Assembly: GCA_964406705.1 (NCBI GenBank)
Contig: CAYOSS010000019.1
Span: 1-24,607 of the forward strand
Reading direction: 5' to 3'
DNA: 24,607 nt
Source: CAZRRV01 sp964406705
GTDB taxonomy: Bacteria > Bacillota > Clostridia > Oscillospirales > Acutalibacteraceae
Each line of letters starts with the position of its first letter. The stretch's first letter is position 1. The notes beneath the pieces were generated by a model. That model was not told the DNA's origin. It saw only the letters and a program-made list of their open reading frames with translations, and did no database searches. Of the stretch, positions 10,464-17,365 are shown piece by piece. Position numbers and translations under genes: made by a program.

Positions 10464-11912
10464 TTATAGCTCCCTGATCTTTTCCTGATTTTTCTCCGAA
10501 AGCTTCATCTCGAAGCGGTTTTTGCCGGTATTTGTGGGGATCTCGGTCGGGTACTCCCCGCTGAAGCAGGCCGTGCAGTAGCCTCCCTCCTCGCCCGTCG
10601 AGAGCTTTGTGGCGTTCTCCACGCTGAGGAAGCCCAGCGAGTCAGCCCCGATTATCCGGGCTATCTCGTCCACCGAGTGGCGGCAGGCGATGAGGTTGTC
10701 GCGCGAATCGATATCAATCCCGTAGTAGCAGGGGTTGCGGAAAGGGGGAGCGGAAATCCTCATATGTATCTCCGCCGCGCCCGCCTCGCGGACCAGCGAG
10801 ACTATCCTCGCGCTGGTGGTGCCGCGCACTATGGAGTCGTCGATCAGCACCACGCGCTTACCTTTCACCACCTCGGATATGGCGTTGAGCTTGATTTTAA
10901 CCTTGTCCTCCCGGCTCTTCTGCCCCGGAGCGATAAACGTCCGCGCGATGTACTTGTTCTTGATAAGCCCGATCTCGTAGGGGATCCCGGACTGCCGGGA
11001 GTAGCCCACGGCCGCGTCAAGCCCGGAATCCGGCACTCCTATTACCACGTCCGCCTGAACGGGGTGCTCCAACGCGAGGAACGCTCCGGCCCGCATCCGG
11101 GCTGTGTGGACCGAGCAGCCGCCCAAGACGGAATCCGGGCGTGAGAAGTAGATATACTCGAACACGCAAAGGCTGGGTTTCTCCTCATCGCAGTGATCGG
11201 TGATGCTCTTTATCCCGTTCCTCCCGAAAACGAGTATCTCCCCCGGGGCGATTTCGCGAATGAGCGTCGCGCCGACGGCGTCAAGAGCACAGCTTTCCGA
11301 CGCCACCACGTACCGCCCGTCGGGGGTCTTGCCGTAACATAGCGGCCTGAACCCATGCGGGTCCCGCGCGGCGATGAGCTTCGTGGCGGACATAATTATC
11401 AGCGAATAGCCGCCCTTAATGCGCCTCATCGCGCGGTTGACAGCCTCTTCAATGGAGGGGGCCTTCAGCCGCTCTTTGGTTATGATATAGGAAATGACCT
11501 CGGTGTCGCTGGTCGAGTGGAATATGGAGCCTTCAAGCTCAAGCTCGGAGCGCAGCTCGTATGAGTTGGTGAGGTTGCCGTTGTGGGCCAGCGCCATGGG
11601 CCCCTTGATATGGTTCACCACGATGGGCTGGGCGTTCTCCCTGCCGCTGCCCCCCGTGGTGCCGTAGCGAACGTGCCCCACCGCGATATTCCCCTCGCCC
11701 AACTGCTCTAAGGCTCGGGGGGTGAACACGTCGTTTACAAGCCCGACATCCTTATAAGAGGAAAACACGCCGTCGTCGTTTACTATAATCCCGCAGCTCT
11801 CCTGCCCCCGGTGCTGCAGGGCGAACAGCCCGTAGTAGGTCATCCGGGCGACATCGTAGTTTTCCCCGCAGTAGACCCCGAAAACGCCGCATTCCTCTCT
11901 AATGCCGCCCAT
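10464..11912 (-). CDS. purF: Amidophosphoribosyltransferase, [4Fe-4S] type
   Basis: PurF starts the purine pathway: PRPP plus glutamine gives phosphoribosylamine. The sequence opens MGGIREECGVFG; Cys8 would be the N-terminal nucleophile exposed after removal of a 7-residue propeptide, as in Bacillus PurF. Cys249, Cys395, Cys446 and Cys449 (the last two in YCTAC) match the four iron-sulfur ligands of the Bacillus-type enzyme, so an oxygen-sensitive [4Fe-4S] form is predicted. The PRPP loop VVLIDDSIVRGTT is intact. The ATG is 6 nt after purC, but the Shine-Dalgarno is weak (GTAGG region), suggesting coupling to purC translation. The 482-residue length is normal. In known homologues purine nucleotides inhibit this step. 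Confidence 0.97.
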   Translation of the reverse strand: MGGIREECGVFGVYCGENYDVARMTYYGLFALQHRGQESCGIIVNDDGVFSSYKDVGLVNDVFTPRALEQLGEGNIAVGHVRYGTTGGSGRENAQPIVVNHIKGPMALAHNGNLTNSYELRSELELEGSIFHSTSDTEVISYIITKERLKAPSIEEAVNRAMRRIKGGYSLIIMSATKLIAARDPHGFRPLCYGKTPDGRYVVASESCALDAVGATLIREIAPGEILVFGRNGIKSITDHCDEEKPSLCVFEYIYFSRPDSVLGGCSVHTARMRAGAFLALEHPVQADVVIGVPDSGLDAAVGYSRQSGIPYEIGLIKNKYIARTFIAPGQKSREDKVKIKLNAISEVVKGKRVVLIDDSIVRGTTSARIVSLVREAGAAEIHMRISAPPFRNPCYYGIDIDSRDNLIACRHSVDEIARIIGADSLGFLSVENATKLSTGEEGGYCTACFSGEYPTEIPTNTGKNRFEMKLSEKNQEKIREL

Positions 11913-11918
11913 ACCGGC

Positions 11919-12629
11919 CTACTTTCCGAGCACCCGGCGCATCATCTCGTTGTAGGCGTCCTCCACTCCGCCGAGGTCCCGGCGGAAGCGGTCCTTGTCT
12001 AACTTCTCGCCCGTGTCCGCGTCCCAGAAGCGGCAGGTGTCGGGGGAAATCTCGTCGGCTAACACGATTTTGCCGTCGGGGAGCCTGCCGAACTCGAGCT
12101 TGAAGTCGACCAACTTCACCTTTAACGCCGAGAAATACTCCGTCAGCACCGAGTTTACCTTGAAAGCCATATCGCGTATGGCGTCCAGCTCCTCCTCGGT
12201 AGCGAGGCGCAGCGCCAACGCGTGGTAGTAATTGATCAGCGGGTCGTGGAGCTCGTCATTTTTGTAGGAGAACTCCAGCGTGGGCCGGTCGAACACGATG
12301 CCCTCCTCCACGCCGTAGCGTTTCGCGAAGGAGCCTGCCGAGATATTGCGGATTATCACCTCAAGCGGCACAATCGAAACCCTCTTTACCAGCGTGTCGC
12401 GGTCGGACAGCTCCTCCACATAGTGCGTGGGGACACCGTTTTCCTCCAGCAGGCGCATCAGCAGGTTGGTCATTCGGTTGTTGATAACGCCCTTGCCCGC
12501 TATGGTGCCTTTCTTAAGCCCGTCAAGCGCGGTCGCGTCGTCCTTGTATGAGACAATCACCAAATTCGGGTCGCTCGTGGCGAAAACCTTTTTGGCCTTG
12601 CCCTCGTAGAGTTGCTCCAACTTTTGCAT
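11919..12629 (-). CDS. purC: SAICAR synthetase
   Basis: PurC joins CAIR with aspartate using ATP to give SAICAR, step 7. The 236-residue protein has the standard N-terminal LYEGKAKKVF (residues 7-16), then KVNSVLTEYF, LVDFKLEFG (173-181) and DEISPDTCRFWD (192-203), the last two being the family signatures for nucleotide and metal binding. The ATG at 12629 has AAGGAG about 8 nt upstream. It follows purE by 23 nt and precedes purF by 6 nt. The next enzyme of the pathway, adenylosuccinate lyase (purB), is not in the window and must be encoded elsewhere. Confidence 0.97.
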   Translation of the reverse strand: MQKLEQLYEGKAKKVFATSDPNLVIVSYKDDATALDGLKKGTIAGKGVINNRMTNLLMRLLEENGVPTHYVEELSDRDTLVKRVSIVPLEVIIRNISAGSFAKRYGVEEGIVFDRPTLEFSYKNDELHDPLINYYHALALRLATEEELDAIRDMAFKVNSVLTEYFSALKVKLVDFKLEFGRLPDGKIVLADEISPDTCRFWDADTGEKLDKDRFRRDLGGVEDAYNEMMRRVLGK

Positions 12630-12652
12630 ATGTACTTCTCCTTGCCGCTATG

Positions 12653-13135
12653 TTATATATTAAGCTTACTGTCCTTCTCGAGGACCGCCGCGCAGTCCCG
12701 CCGCCGCTTATCCGCGAGCCGGGCCGCGAGGCTCCCGTCCTCCACCGCGAGGATTTCGGCCGCGAGGAGAGCCGCGTTGACCGCGCCCCCCACCGCCACG
12801 GCCGCCACGGGGATCCCGGGAGGCATCTGCACAGTGGAGAGAAGAGCGTCCCCCCCGCGAAACGCGCCGGACTCAATGGGAATGCCAATTACCGGCAGTG
12901 TGGTATTAGCCGCCAGCGCCCCCGCCAAGTGAGCAGCGAGCCCCGCCGCCGCTATAATCGCCCCGAAGCCTCTCCCCCTCGCGCCCCGGGCGAAATCCCT
13001 CGCCTCGTCGGGCGTCCTGTGCGCGGAGTAGATGTGCGCCTCGTACGGCACGCCCAATTCCCGCAGCGCCGCCGCCGCCTTCTCCACAACGGGCAGGTCG
13101 CTGTCGGAGCCCATAACTATCGCGACTTTCCTCAT
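12653..13135 (-). CDS. purE: 5-(carboxyamino)imidazole ribonucleotide mutase
   Basis: PurE converts N5-CAIR to CAIR (class I), or carboxylates AIR directly (class II); it is step 6. The protein reads MRKVAIVMGSDSDLPVVEKA with GSDSD at residues 9-13 and the catalytic His39 in YSAHRTP, then GLAAHLAG where most class I enzymes have AAHLPG. I place the start at the ATG at 13135 (160 residues). The frame stays open to 13174, but the extra 13 residues are not family-like, and AAGGGTG lies 6 nt before this ATG. It is the first gene after the ZTP riboswitch. No purK (N5-CAIR synthetase) follows it here, so either purK is elsewhere or this PurE uses CO2 directly. Confidence 0.95.
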   Translation of the reverse strand: MRKVAIVMGSDSDLPVVEKAAAALRELGVPYEAHIYSAHRTPDEARDFARGARGRGFGAIIAAAGLAAHLAGALAANTTLPVIGIPIESGAFRGGDALLSTVQMPPGIPVAAVAVGGAVNAALLAAEILAVEDGSLAARLADKRRRDCAAVLEKDSKLNI

Positions 13136-13155
13136 CCAATCACCCTTATTCCGGT

Positions 13156-13200
13156 AAAATGATATAAGGCGCACTTATCCGTTAGCAAGAAAAGTGCGCC
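13156..13200 (-). terminator. Expression-platform hairpin of the ZTP riboswitch
   Basis: A perfect 9-bp stem (GGCGCACTT at 13200-13192 with AAGTGCGCC at 13176-13168) carries a 15-nt loop and is followed by a T-rich but interrupted tail (TTATATCATTTT). Its 5' arm begins with the last three bases of the aptamer's conserved CUGGGC motif, so folding of the ligand-bound aptamer and of this hairpin should exclude each other. This is the usual design of transcription-controlling ZTP riboswitches. The weak T tract lowers certainty that it terminates well. The purE Shine-Dalgarno is outside the stem, which argues against a translational switch. Confidence 0.7.
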
Positions 13201-13289
13201 CAGACGGTCGGCAGGGGGATTGCTCCCCCGAAAAGGTCTGAAGCTCCACCGCGGTAGCCCGCGAATATCCGTCAGTCGCAAGAGACCCC
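13198..13289 (-). ncRNA. ZTP riboswitch aptamer (pfl motif) upstream of purE
   Basis: Read on the minus strand, P1 pairs GGTCT (13287-13283) with AGACC (13239-13235). The conserved GCGACUGACGGA follows. P2 is CGCGG-GCUA-CCGCG (13263-13250), followed by the conserved GGAGC (13247-13243). A linker hairpin with a GCAA loop (13229-13214) leads to the hallmark 3' element GCCGACCGUCUGGGC ending at 13198. A pseudoknot of five pairs can form between GACGG (13273-13269) and CCGUC (13207-13203); the common version is GGCG with CGCC, so this looks like compensatory change. Known ZTP riboswitches bind ZMP/ZTP and turn on purine and folate one-carbon genes, which fits purE-purL with glyA. The match is by eye to the known consensus. 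Confidence 0.93.
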
Positions 13290-13295
13290 ATTGTG

Positions 13296-13316
13296 GCGGC
13301 GGGAAGCCCTCGCCGC
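13296..13316 (-). other. GC-rich hairpin just upstream of the riboswitch
   Basis: On the minus strand GCGGC-GA-GGG-CTT-CCC-GCCGC folds into a compact hairpin with one 2-nt bulge, ending 6 nt before the P1 region of the ZTP aptamer. No T tract follows on either strand, so it is not an ordinary terminator. It may protect or insulate the aptamer, or be a remnant of a processed 5' end. Function is unknown. Confidence 0.4.
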
Positions 13317-13322
13317 GTTTGT

Positions 13323-13361
13323 AAAAAAGGCAGCGCCGGGCTACACCCTACGCGGGGGTGT
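13323..13361 (-). terminator. Weak terminator-like hairpin at the end of the BNR gene
   Basis: TACACCC and GGGTGTA form a 7-bp stem spanning the TAG stop codon of the BNR gene, and TTTTTT follows after a further 12-nt GC-rich stretch. The gap between stem and T run is larger than in a canonical intrinsic terminator, so read-through into the ZTP leader and the pur genes remains possible. No convincing separate promoter was found between here and the riboswitch. Confidence 0.3.
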
Positions 13362-14436
13362 AAGCGCCGAGCTTCGAGATTATCCGCCGCGACTCGCTGC
13401 CGGGATTTTTGATTTCTCCCGCCAAAATGTCGTCCTCGGTGACCCTTGTGAGCAGGATCTCCCGAGCGAACTTGGCCGACTGCTCGGGGGTGGGAGAGCA
13501 GCCGCGATCCTTATCGTAAATTATGTAGATGAACCCGTCGTCCGCTTCCTTGGCGTCGGGGTAGGAGATCTCGAAGCGCTCGTCGAGCAGCAGCTTATAT
13601 GGCCAAGTTTCGCCGTCGTCCTCCGAGAGGTACGCCGTGAGACCGCTTCTGCGCTCGCCGTTGTCGTGGTTGACGAGCAGCACGCGCCCGGATTTTAACC
13701 GCCCGATGTAGAAGCGCGAGTCGGGGTTTATAATCCCGCTGTCCGCGCCGTATGACCAGGTTTTGCCCTTGTCGCCGGAGTAGCACACCGCGATGTTGTT
13801 GCCCTTCTGCCGCCTGATGTAAAGCGCCAAGGTCCCGTCGCGGCGCTCAAGTATCATATGCTCGTCTATGCAGCGGTGAGCGGCGTCCGCCCCGCCGAGA
13901 CGCGTAAAGCTCTTGCCCTCGTCCGTGCTGGAGTAGACGAAGCACTTCCGCTCGGACTCGTACGCGGCGAGCCGGCAGTTATTGGCGTTGTTCTCGGGCC
14001 AAAGGGCTATGGGGAACAGCCACTCTCCGGAGGACAGCACCACGGGCTTGTTCATCATAACGCCCTTGCCGATGTAGAACACGTCGCTCCACTGCGGCTC
14101 CTCGGCGTCGGGGTCGTCGCAAATGACGCCGTACACTCCGACATTGGGCTCCACCGCCCAGGTGAGCCAGAGCCTTCCGAGGGGGTCGATCCAGAGAGCC
14201 TGATCGTAGCACCTGAAGTGAGGGCCCCAGTAGACGGCGGTCATAGCCTCGCCGAAATCCTCGCCCGCCTTGGCGCGGTATACTACGACATAGTTGCCGA
14301 GCTCCTCCCAGCGCATCCCGGTATAGAACGCGGCGTACACATAGCCCCCGCTCGTCACCTCCACCGCGGGGATTCCCTGCCAGGTGCGGTGCGCCTCGGA
14401 GAACTTCTCCAATTTCGCCTTATCCGTGATTATCAT
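13348..14436 (-). CDS. BNR/Asp-box repeat protein, sialidase-like
   Basis: A 362-residue protein of the six-bladed beta-propeller sialidase superfamily. Three Asp-box repeats are clear: SSTDEGKSF (169-177), SGDKGKTW (220-227) and SEDDGETW (271-278). RTWQGIPAVEV (17-27) sits where sialidases carry the FRIP arginine, CIDEHMILE (189-197) could hold an acidic residue, and RFEISYPDA (288-296) contains a candidate Tyr292 near the usual nucleophile. There is no signal peptide or membrane segment, so it should act inside the cell on an imported glycan, or on something else. Substrate cannot be read from sequence. The ATG has GGAGGGG 6 nt upstream and its own promoter. It sits between pyrI and the pur leader with no metabolic link to either. 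Codon and base use look like those of its neighbours. Confidence 0.85.
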   Translation of the reverse strand: MIITDKAKLEKFSEAHRTWQGIPAVEVTSGGYVYAAFYTGMRWEELGNYVVVYRAKAGEDFGEAMTAVYWGPHFRCYDQALWIDPLGRLWLTWAVEPNVGVYGVICDDPDAEEPQWSDVFYIGKGVMMNKPVVLSSGEWLFPIALWPENNANNCRLAAYESERKCFVYSSTDEGKSFTRLGGADAAHRCIDEHMILERRDGTLALYIRRQKGNNIAVCYSGDKGKTWSYGADSGIINPDSRFYIGRLKSGRVLLVNHDNGERRSGLTAYLSEDDGETWPYKLLLDERFEISYPDAKEADDGFIYIIYDKDRGCSPTPEQSAKFAREILLTRVTEDDILAGEIKNPGSESRRIISKLGAYTPA

Positions 14437-14457
14437 AATAACCCCTCCAATATGTTT

Positions 14458-14486
14458 AGTATAGCATCGGGAGCCGGTAAAGTCAA
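14458..14486 (-). promoter_or_regulatory. Sigma-A type promoter for the BNR gene (and perhaps the pur operon)
   Basis: Minus strand: TTGACT (14486-14481), 17-nt spacer, TATACT (14463-14458), with the predicted start about 15 nt before the BNR ATG. The -35 box lies inside an inverted repeat CCGGT-N7-ACCGG (14474-14490), a possible operator. No better promoter was seen upstream of the ZTP riboswitch, so this one may also drive the purine genes. Confidence 0.75.
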
Positions 14487-14498
14487 CCGGAAAATCGG

Positions 14499-14918
14499 CT
14501 ACTCCTTCGCCTTCGCCTCGCAGTAGACGCAGCGGTACACCCTGTTCTCGCGGTCCGTGAGTTTGAAAATGTGCGGCAGCTCCCGCTCCTCCGAGGTGAT
14601 ACAGCGGGGGTTCTTGCAGTAGATGACGTTGGTCAGCCGCTCGGGGAGGGCAATTTTGCGCTTTTCGGAGAGCTTGCCCCCCTTAATGACGTTGACAGTG
14701 ACGCCGGAATCCATATAGCCCAAGAGGTCCATATTGAGAGCGACATCGGCGTCAATCTTGATTATATCCTTCCGCCCCATTTTGTCGCTGTGCACGTTGG
14801 TGATTATGGCGACCGAGCACCCCAAACCGTCAAGGCCCAACAGCCTGTAAAGTTCCATACCGAGCCCCGCCGTGATGTGGTCTATCACAATGCCGTCGGT
14901 GACGGAGTCTACCGTCAT
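14499..14918 (-). CDS. pyrI: Aspartate carbamoyltransferase regulatory subunit
   Basis: PyrI binds nucleotides (CTP and ATP in E. coli) and holds catalytic trimers together in the ATCase holoenzyme; it has no catalysis of its own. The 139-residue protein starts with DGIVIDHITAGLGMELYRLL, the allosteric-domain signature. It ends with a zinc site of four cysteines: Cys101 and Cys106 (CKNPRC), Cys130 and Cys133 (CVYC). It is a little shorter than E. coli PyrI (153). The ATG overlaps the pyrB stop (ATGA), so the two subunits are probably made in a coupled way. Its presence predicts that the pathway is feedback-regulated at the enzyme level. It ends the pyrimidine cluster. Confidence 0.96.
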   Translation of the reverse strand: MTVDSVTDGIVIDHITAGLGMELYRLLGLDGLGCSVAIITNVHSDKMGRKDIIKIDADVALNMDLLGYMDSGVTVNVIKGGKLSEKRKIALPERLTNVIYCKNPRCITSEERELPHIFKLTDRENRVYRCVYCEAKAKE

Positions 14919-15832
14919 ACCCTCACCCCCAACATTTTTAAGATCAGCGCCATACGCATATACTTCCCGTTAAGCACCTGCTTAAAATACGCCGCCCTTG
15001 GGTCGGAGTCAATCGCGACGCTGATCTCGTTTACCCTCGGCAGCGGGTGCATCACTATCATATCGCTCTTGGCCCCGACAAGCCGCTCCGGGGTGAGAAT
15101 GTAGCTGTCCTTCAGCCGCAGGTAGTCCTCCTCGTTGAAGAAGCGCTCACGCTGCACCCTCGTCATATAGAGAATGTCAAGCTCCGGCATAGCGGCGTCG
15201 AGGTCGGAGGTTTCGCGGTAGGGCAGCTCCAACTTATCTAACACGTCCTTGCGCTCGTAGCCGGGCAGCCGAAGCTCGTCCGGGGAAATTAGCGTGAACC
15301 GCACCCCGGGGTAGCGGGACAGCGCGTTAATCAGGGAATGCACCGTGCGCCCGAACTTCAGGTCGCCGCAAAAGCCCACAGTAAAGCCCCCCAGCCTCCC
15401 GAACGCGCGGTAAATGGTTAACAGGTCCGCGAGCGTTTGCGTCGGGTGATTGTGCCCCCCGTCCCCCGCGTTGATGACGGGGACGCTCGCGTTAAGAGAA
15501 GCGACGAGCGGCGCGCCCTCCTTGGGGTGGCGAATAGCAATAATATCCGCGTAGCAGCTGACGGTCTTCGCCGTGTCCGCGACGCTCTCTCCCTTTGCCG
15601 CGGAGCTTGCAGCCGCGTCCGCCATACTGAGCACGTTGCCGCCGAGTTCGTACATTGCCGCCTCAAAGCTGAGTCTCGTCCTCGTGGAGGGCTCGAAGAA
15701 CAGTGTGGCTAACTTTTTGCCGGCGCAGGAATGGGCGTACTTCGCGGGGTCGGCTATAATATCGAGGGCGGTCGCTATCAGCTCCTCAATCTCGCTCGTC
15801 GTGAGGTCGGATATATCCATCAGCCGGTTCAT
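14915..15832 (-). CDS. pyrB: Aspartate carbamoyltransferase catalytic subunit
   Basis: PyrB makes N-carbamoyl-aspartate from carbamoyl phosphate and aspartate. The 305-residue length is typical. The carbamoyl-phosphate loop is FFEPSTRTRLSFE with Ser49-Thr50-Arg51-Thr52-Arg53, Lys80 lies in the mobile 80s loop (SSAAKGES), and DGGHNHPTQTLADLL and the late MHPLPRVNEI are intact. The ATG overlaps the pyrE stop (ATGA) with a GGAGCGGG site upstream, and the stop overlaps pyrI the same way. Together with PyrI it should form a dodecameric E. coli-like holoenzyme; that is inferred from the gene pair. Confidence 0.97.
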   Translation of the reverse strand: MNRLMDISDLTTSEIEELIATALDIIADPAKYAHSCAGKKLATLFFEPSTRTRLSFEAAMYELGGNVLSMADAAASSAAKGESVADTAKTVSCYADIIAIRHPKEGAPLVASLNASVPVINAGDGGHNHPTQTLADLLTIYRAFGRLGGFTVGFCGDLKFGRTVHSLINALSRYPGVRFTLISPDELRLPGYERKDVLDKLELPYRETSDLDAAMPELDILYMTRVQRERFFNEEDYLRLKDSYILTPERLVGAKSDMIVMHPLPRVNEISVAIDSDPRAAYFKQVLNGKYMRMALILKMLGVRV

Positions 15833-16467
15833 TTGCCCGCTCCAATCCAGGATTCATCGGACGGGTTATCCCTGAAGGCCAAGAGGCGCGCCACATCCTC
15901 CGGCGCGATATACCCCTCCTCCGCCGCGACCCTCGCCACGCGGTCAAAATCTGTAAGGCTGTGGTTCTCCACCCCCGCCGCCGCGAGGCTTTCGGCGCTG
16001 CTCCGCATACCGTATGTGAATATGCTCGCTATCCCCAGCACTTCCGCGCCCGCCTCGCGAAGAGCGTCTACCACCTCAAGGACGCTCCCTCCCGTGGAGA
16101 TCAAATCCTCTATCACCACGGTCTTCTGCCCCGGCAGCAGCTTCCCCTCAATGCGGTTGCGCCGGCCGTGGTCCTTCGCCCCGGAGCGGACGTAGCCCAT
16201 GGGCAGCCCCATAATATGCGCCGTGATAGCGGCGTGGGCGATTCCGGCTGTGGAGGTGCCCATGAGTATTTCGGCGGTGGGGTAGTATTTCCGCACCGCG
16301 GCGGCGAGCCCCTCCTCGATCGACGTTCTCACCTCGGGCGACGAGAGGGTGAGCCGGTTGTCGCAGTAAACCGGGCTTTTGATACCGCTCGCCCAGGTGA
16401 AGGGCTCGTCCGGGCGGAAGAATACCGCGCCAATGGAGAGCAGCTCCCTTGCTATATCATCAGGCAT
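15829..16467 (-). CDS. pyrE: Orotate phosphoribosyltransferase
   Basis: PyrE joins orotate and PRPP to give OMP. The 212-residue protein has FTWASGIKSPVYCDNR near residues 23-38, the catalytic loop RSGAKDHGRRNRIEG with Arg94, Lys98 and His100, and the PRPP-binding motif VVIEDLISTGGS (117-128). The ATG has GGGAGGT 7 nt upstream, an ideal ribosome site. It is the first gene after the 165-bp tandem-repeat gap that separates it from pyrF, and it is tightly coupled to pyrB by a 4-nt overlap. A promoter of its own is possible but no good -35/-10 pair was found in the repeat region. Confidence 0.97.
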   Translation of the reverse strand: MPDDIARELLSIGAVFFRPDEPFTWASGIKSPVYCDNRLTLSSPEVRTSIEEGLAAAVRKYYPTAEILMGTSTAGIAHAAITAHIMGLPMGYVRSGAKDHGRRNRIEGKLLPGQKTVVIEDLISTGGSVLEVVDALREAGAEVLGIASIFTYGMRSSAESLAAAGVENHSLTDFDRVARVAAEEGYIAPEDVARLLAFRDNPSDESWIGAGK

Positions 16468-16498
16468 ATATAAACCTCCCTGCTGTATTTTGGCAAGT

Positions 16499-16663
16499 TA
16501 AACAATCCGTGCGGGTCAGGTTAAACAATCAGCGCGGGTCAGCCTAAATAACTCTCCGGGTATTTCGGGCTAAACAATCCACCGAGAGATCGGGCTAAAC
16601 AAACCGCCGGGGGTCAGGCTAAACAAACCGCCGGGCATTTAAGACAAACTAATCCTCCGGGGC
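16499..16663. repeat. Degenerate tandem-repeat array, about seven 23-26 bp units
   Basis: Units start near 16499, 16522, 16545, 16571, 16596, 16620 and 16644. On the plus strand each opens with a TAAACAA-like core followed by a variable GC-rich part ending in a GGGTCAGG-like or CGGGC stretch; on the minus (coding) strand the consensus is roughly CCCGGCGGATTGTTTAGCCTGAC. Unit lengths vary from 23 to 26 bp. The array fills nearly the whole pyrF-pyrE gap, ends at the pyrF stop, and contains no credible ORF. It is not a CRISPR array, since no unique spacers alternate with fixed repeats. It could be a minisatellite-like remnant, a multi-site protein-binding region, or a transcript element modulating pyrE. 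Confidence 0.85.
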
Positions 16664-17365
16664 TTATTCGTCGATAAAATCCCTCAGGCAGCGCTCATAG
16701 GCCGCGACGGGGTCGGCGGCGGCGGTGATGGGGCGGCCCACCACGATGTAGTCCGAGCCGAGTTCCCACGCTTTGGCCGGCGTAGTGATCCTCACCTGGT
16801 CCCCCGCGTCCCCCCCGGCGAACCGCACCCCCGGCGTCACGGTGAGGAACCCTTCCCCGCACGCGTGGTGGACGGCAGGGGCCTCAAGGGGTGAGCAGAC
16901 CACTCCGTCCAGCCCGGATGCGGCGGCGTTTTCGGCGTAGCTCTCAACCACCCGCTCCATCGGGGTTTCTATCAGCAGCTCCTCGCGCAGCATCAACGGC
17001 GTGGTGGAGGTAAGTTCGGTCACCGCGATTAGCAGGGGTCGCGTGCCGTCGAGACGGGTCAGCCCCTCGAGCGCGGCATTCATCATAGCGGAGCCGCCGA
17101 CCGCGTGGAGGTTCACCATATCGGCGCCGAGGTCGCGGAGCACCGCCATAGCGCGCTTTACGGTGTTCGGTATATCGTGGAGCTTCAAGTCCAAGAACAC
17201 TTTATGCCCGCGCTCCTTAAGCGAGCGCACGATTCCGGGCCCCTCGGCATAGAAAAGCTCCATTCCCACCTTCACGAAGGGGCGGCGGTCGCCAAAGAGC
17301 GAGAGGAAACCCGCAAGCTCGTCCCCGCCGGGAAAATCGCAGGCAATAATTACATCCTTACCCAA
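16664..17365 (-). CDS. pyrF: Orotidine 5'-phosphate decarboxylase
   Basis: PyrF decarboxylates OMP to UMP, the last step of the pathway. The 233-residue protein is of the short bacterial type (group I) with the catalytic signature FLDLKLHDIPNTV carrying Asp59, Lys61 and Asp64. It also has VTELTSTT, GVVCSPLEA, VTPGVR and GSDYIVVGRPI. The start is TTG at 17365: the frame reads GKDVIIACDFPG from there, no in-frame ATG or GTG fits, and a TAGGGGG ribosome site lies 8 nt upstream. The TTG lies within the last codons of pyrD (8-nt overlap). The stop abuts the repeat array. Confidence 0.95.
   Translation of the reverse strand: MGKDVIIACDFPGGDELAGFLSLFGDRRPFVKVGMELFYAEGPGIVRSLKERGHKVFLDLKLHDIPNTVKRAMAVLRDLGADMVNLHAVGGSAMMNAALEGLTRLDGTRPLLIAVTELTSTTPLMLREELLIETPMERVVESYAENAAASGLDGVVCSPLEAPAVHHACGEGFLTVTPGVRFAGGDAGDQVRITTPAKAWELGSDYIVVGRPITAAADPVAAYERCLRDFIDE

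Noticed and set aside
13136..13174. Longer PurE with 13 extra N-terminal residues
   Set aside because: The extension overlaps the end of the riboswitch terminator, has no ribosome site, and is not family-like; the ATG at 13135 has a good site.
13241..13263. ACCGCGG in the purE leader resembling a T-box
   Set aside because: The TGGN-ACC bulge pattern, specifier loop and downstream terminator arrangement are missing, and the segment is fully explained as P2 of the ZTP aptamer.
13136..13320. 6S RNA or purine (guanine/adenine) riboswitch in the purE leader
   Set aside because: No long bubble-containing helix with pairing ends, and none of the conserved purine-riboswitch junction bases; the 3' CUGGGC element and pseudoknot point to ZTP instead.
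16499..16663. CRISPR array
   Set aside because: Units are contiguous and degenerate, with no constant repeats separated by unique spacers and no cas genes nearby.
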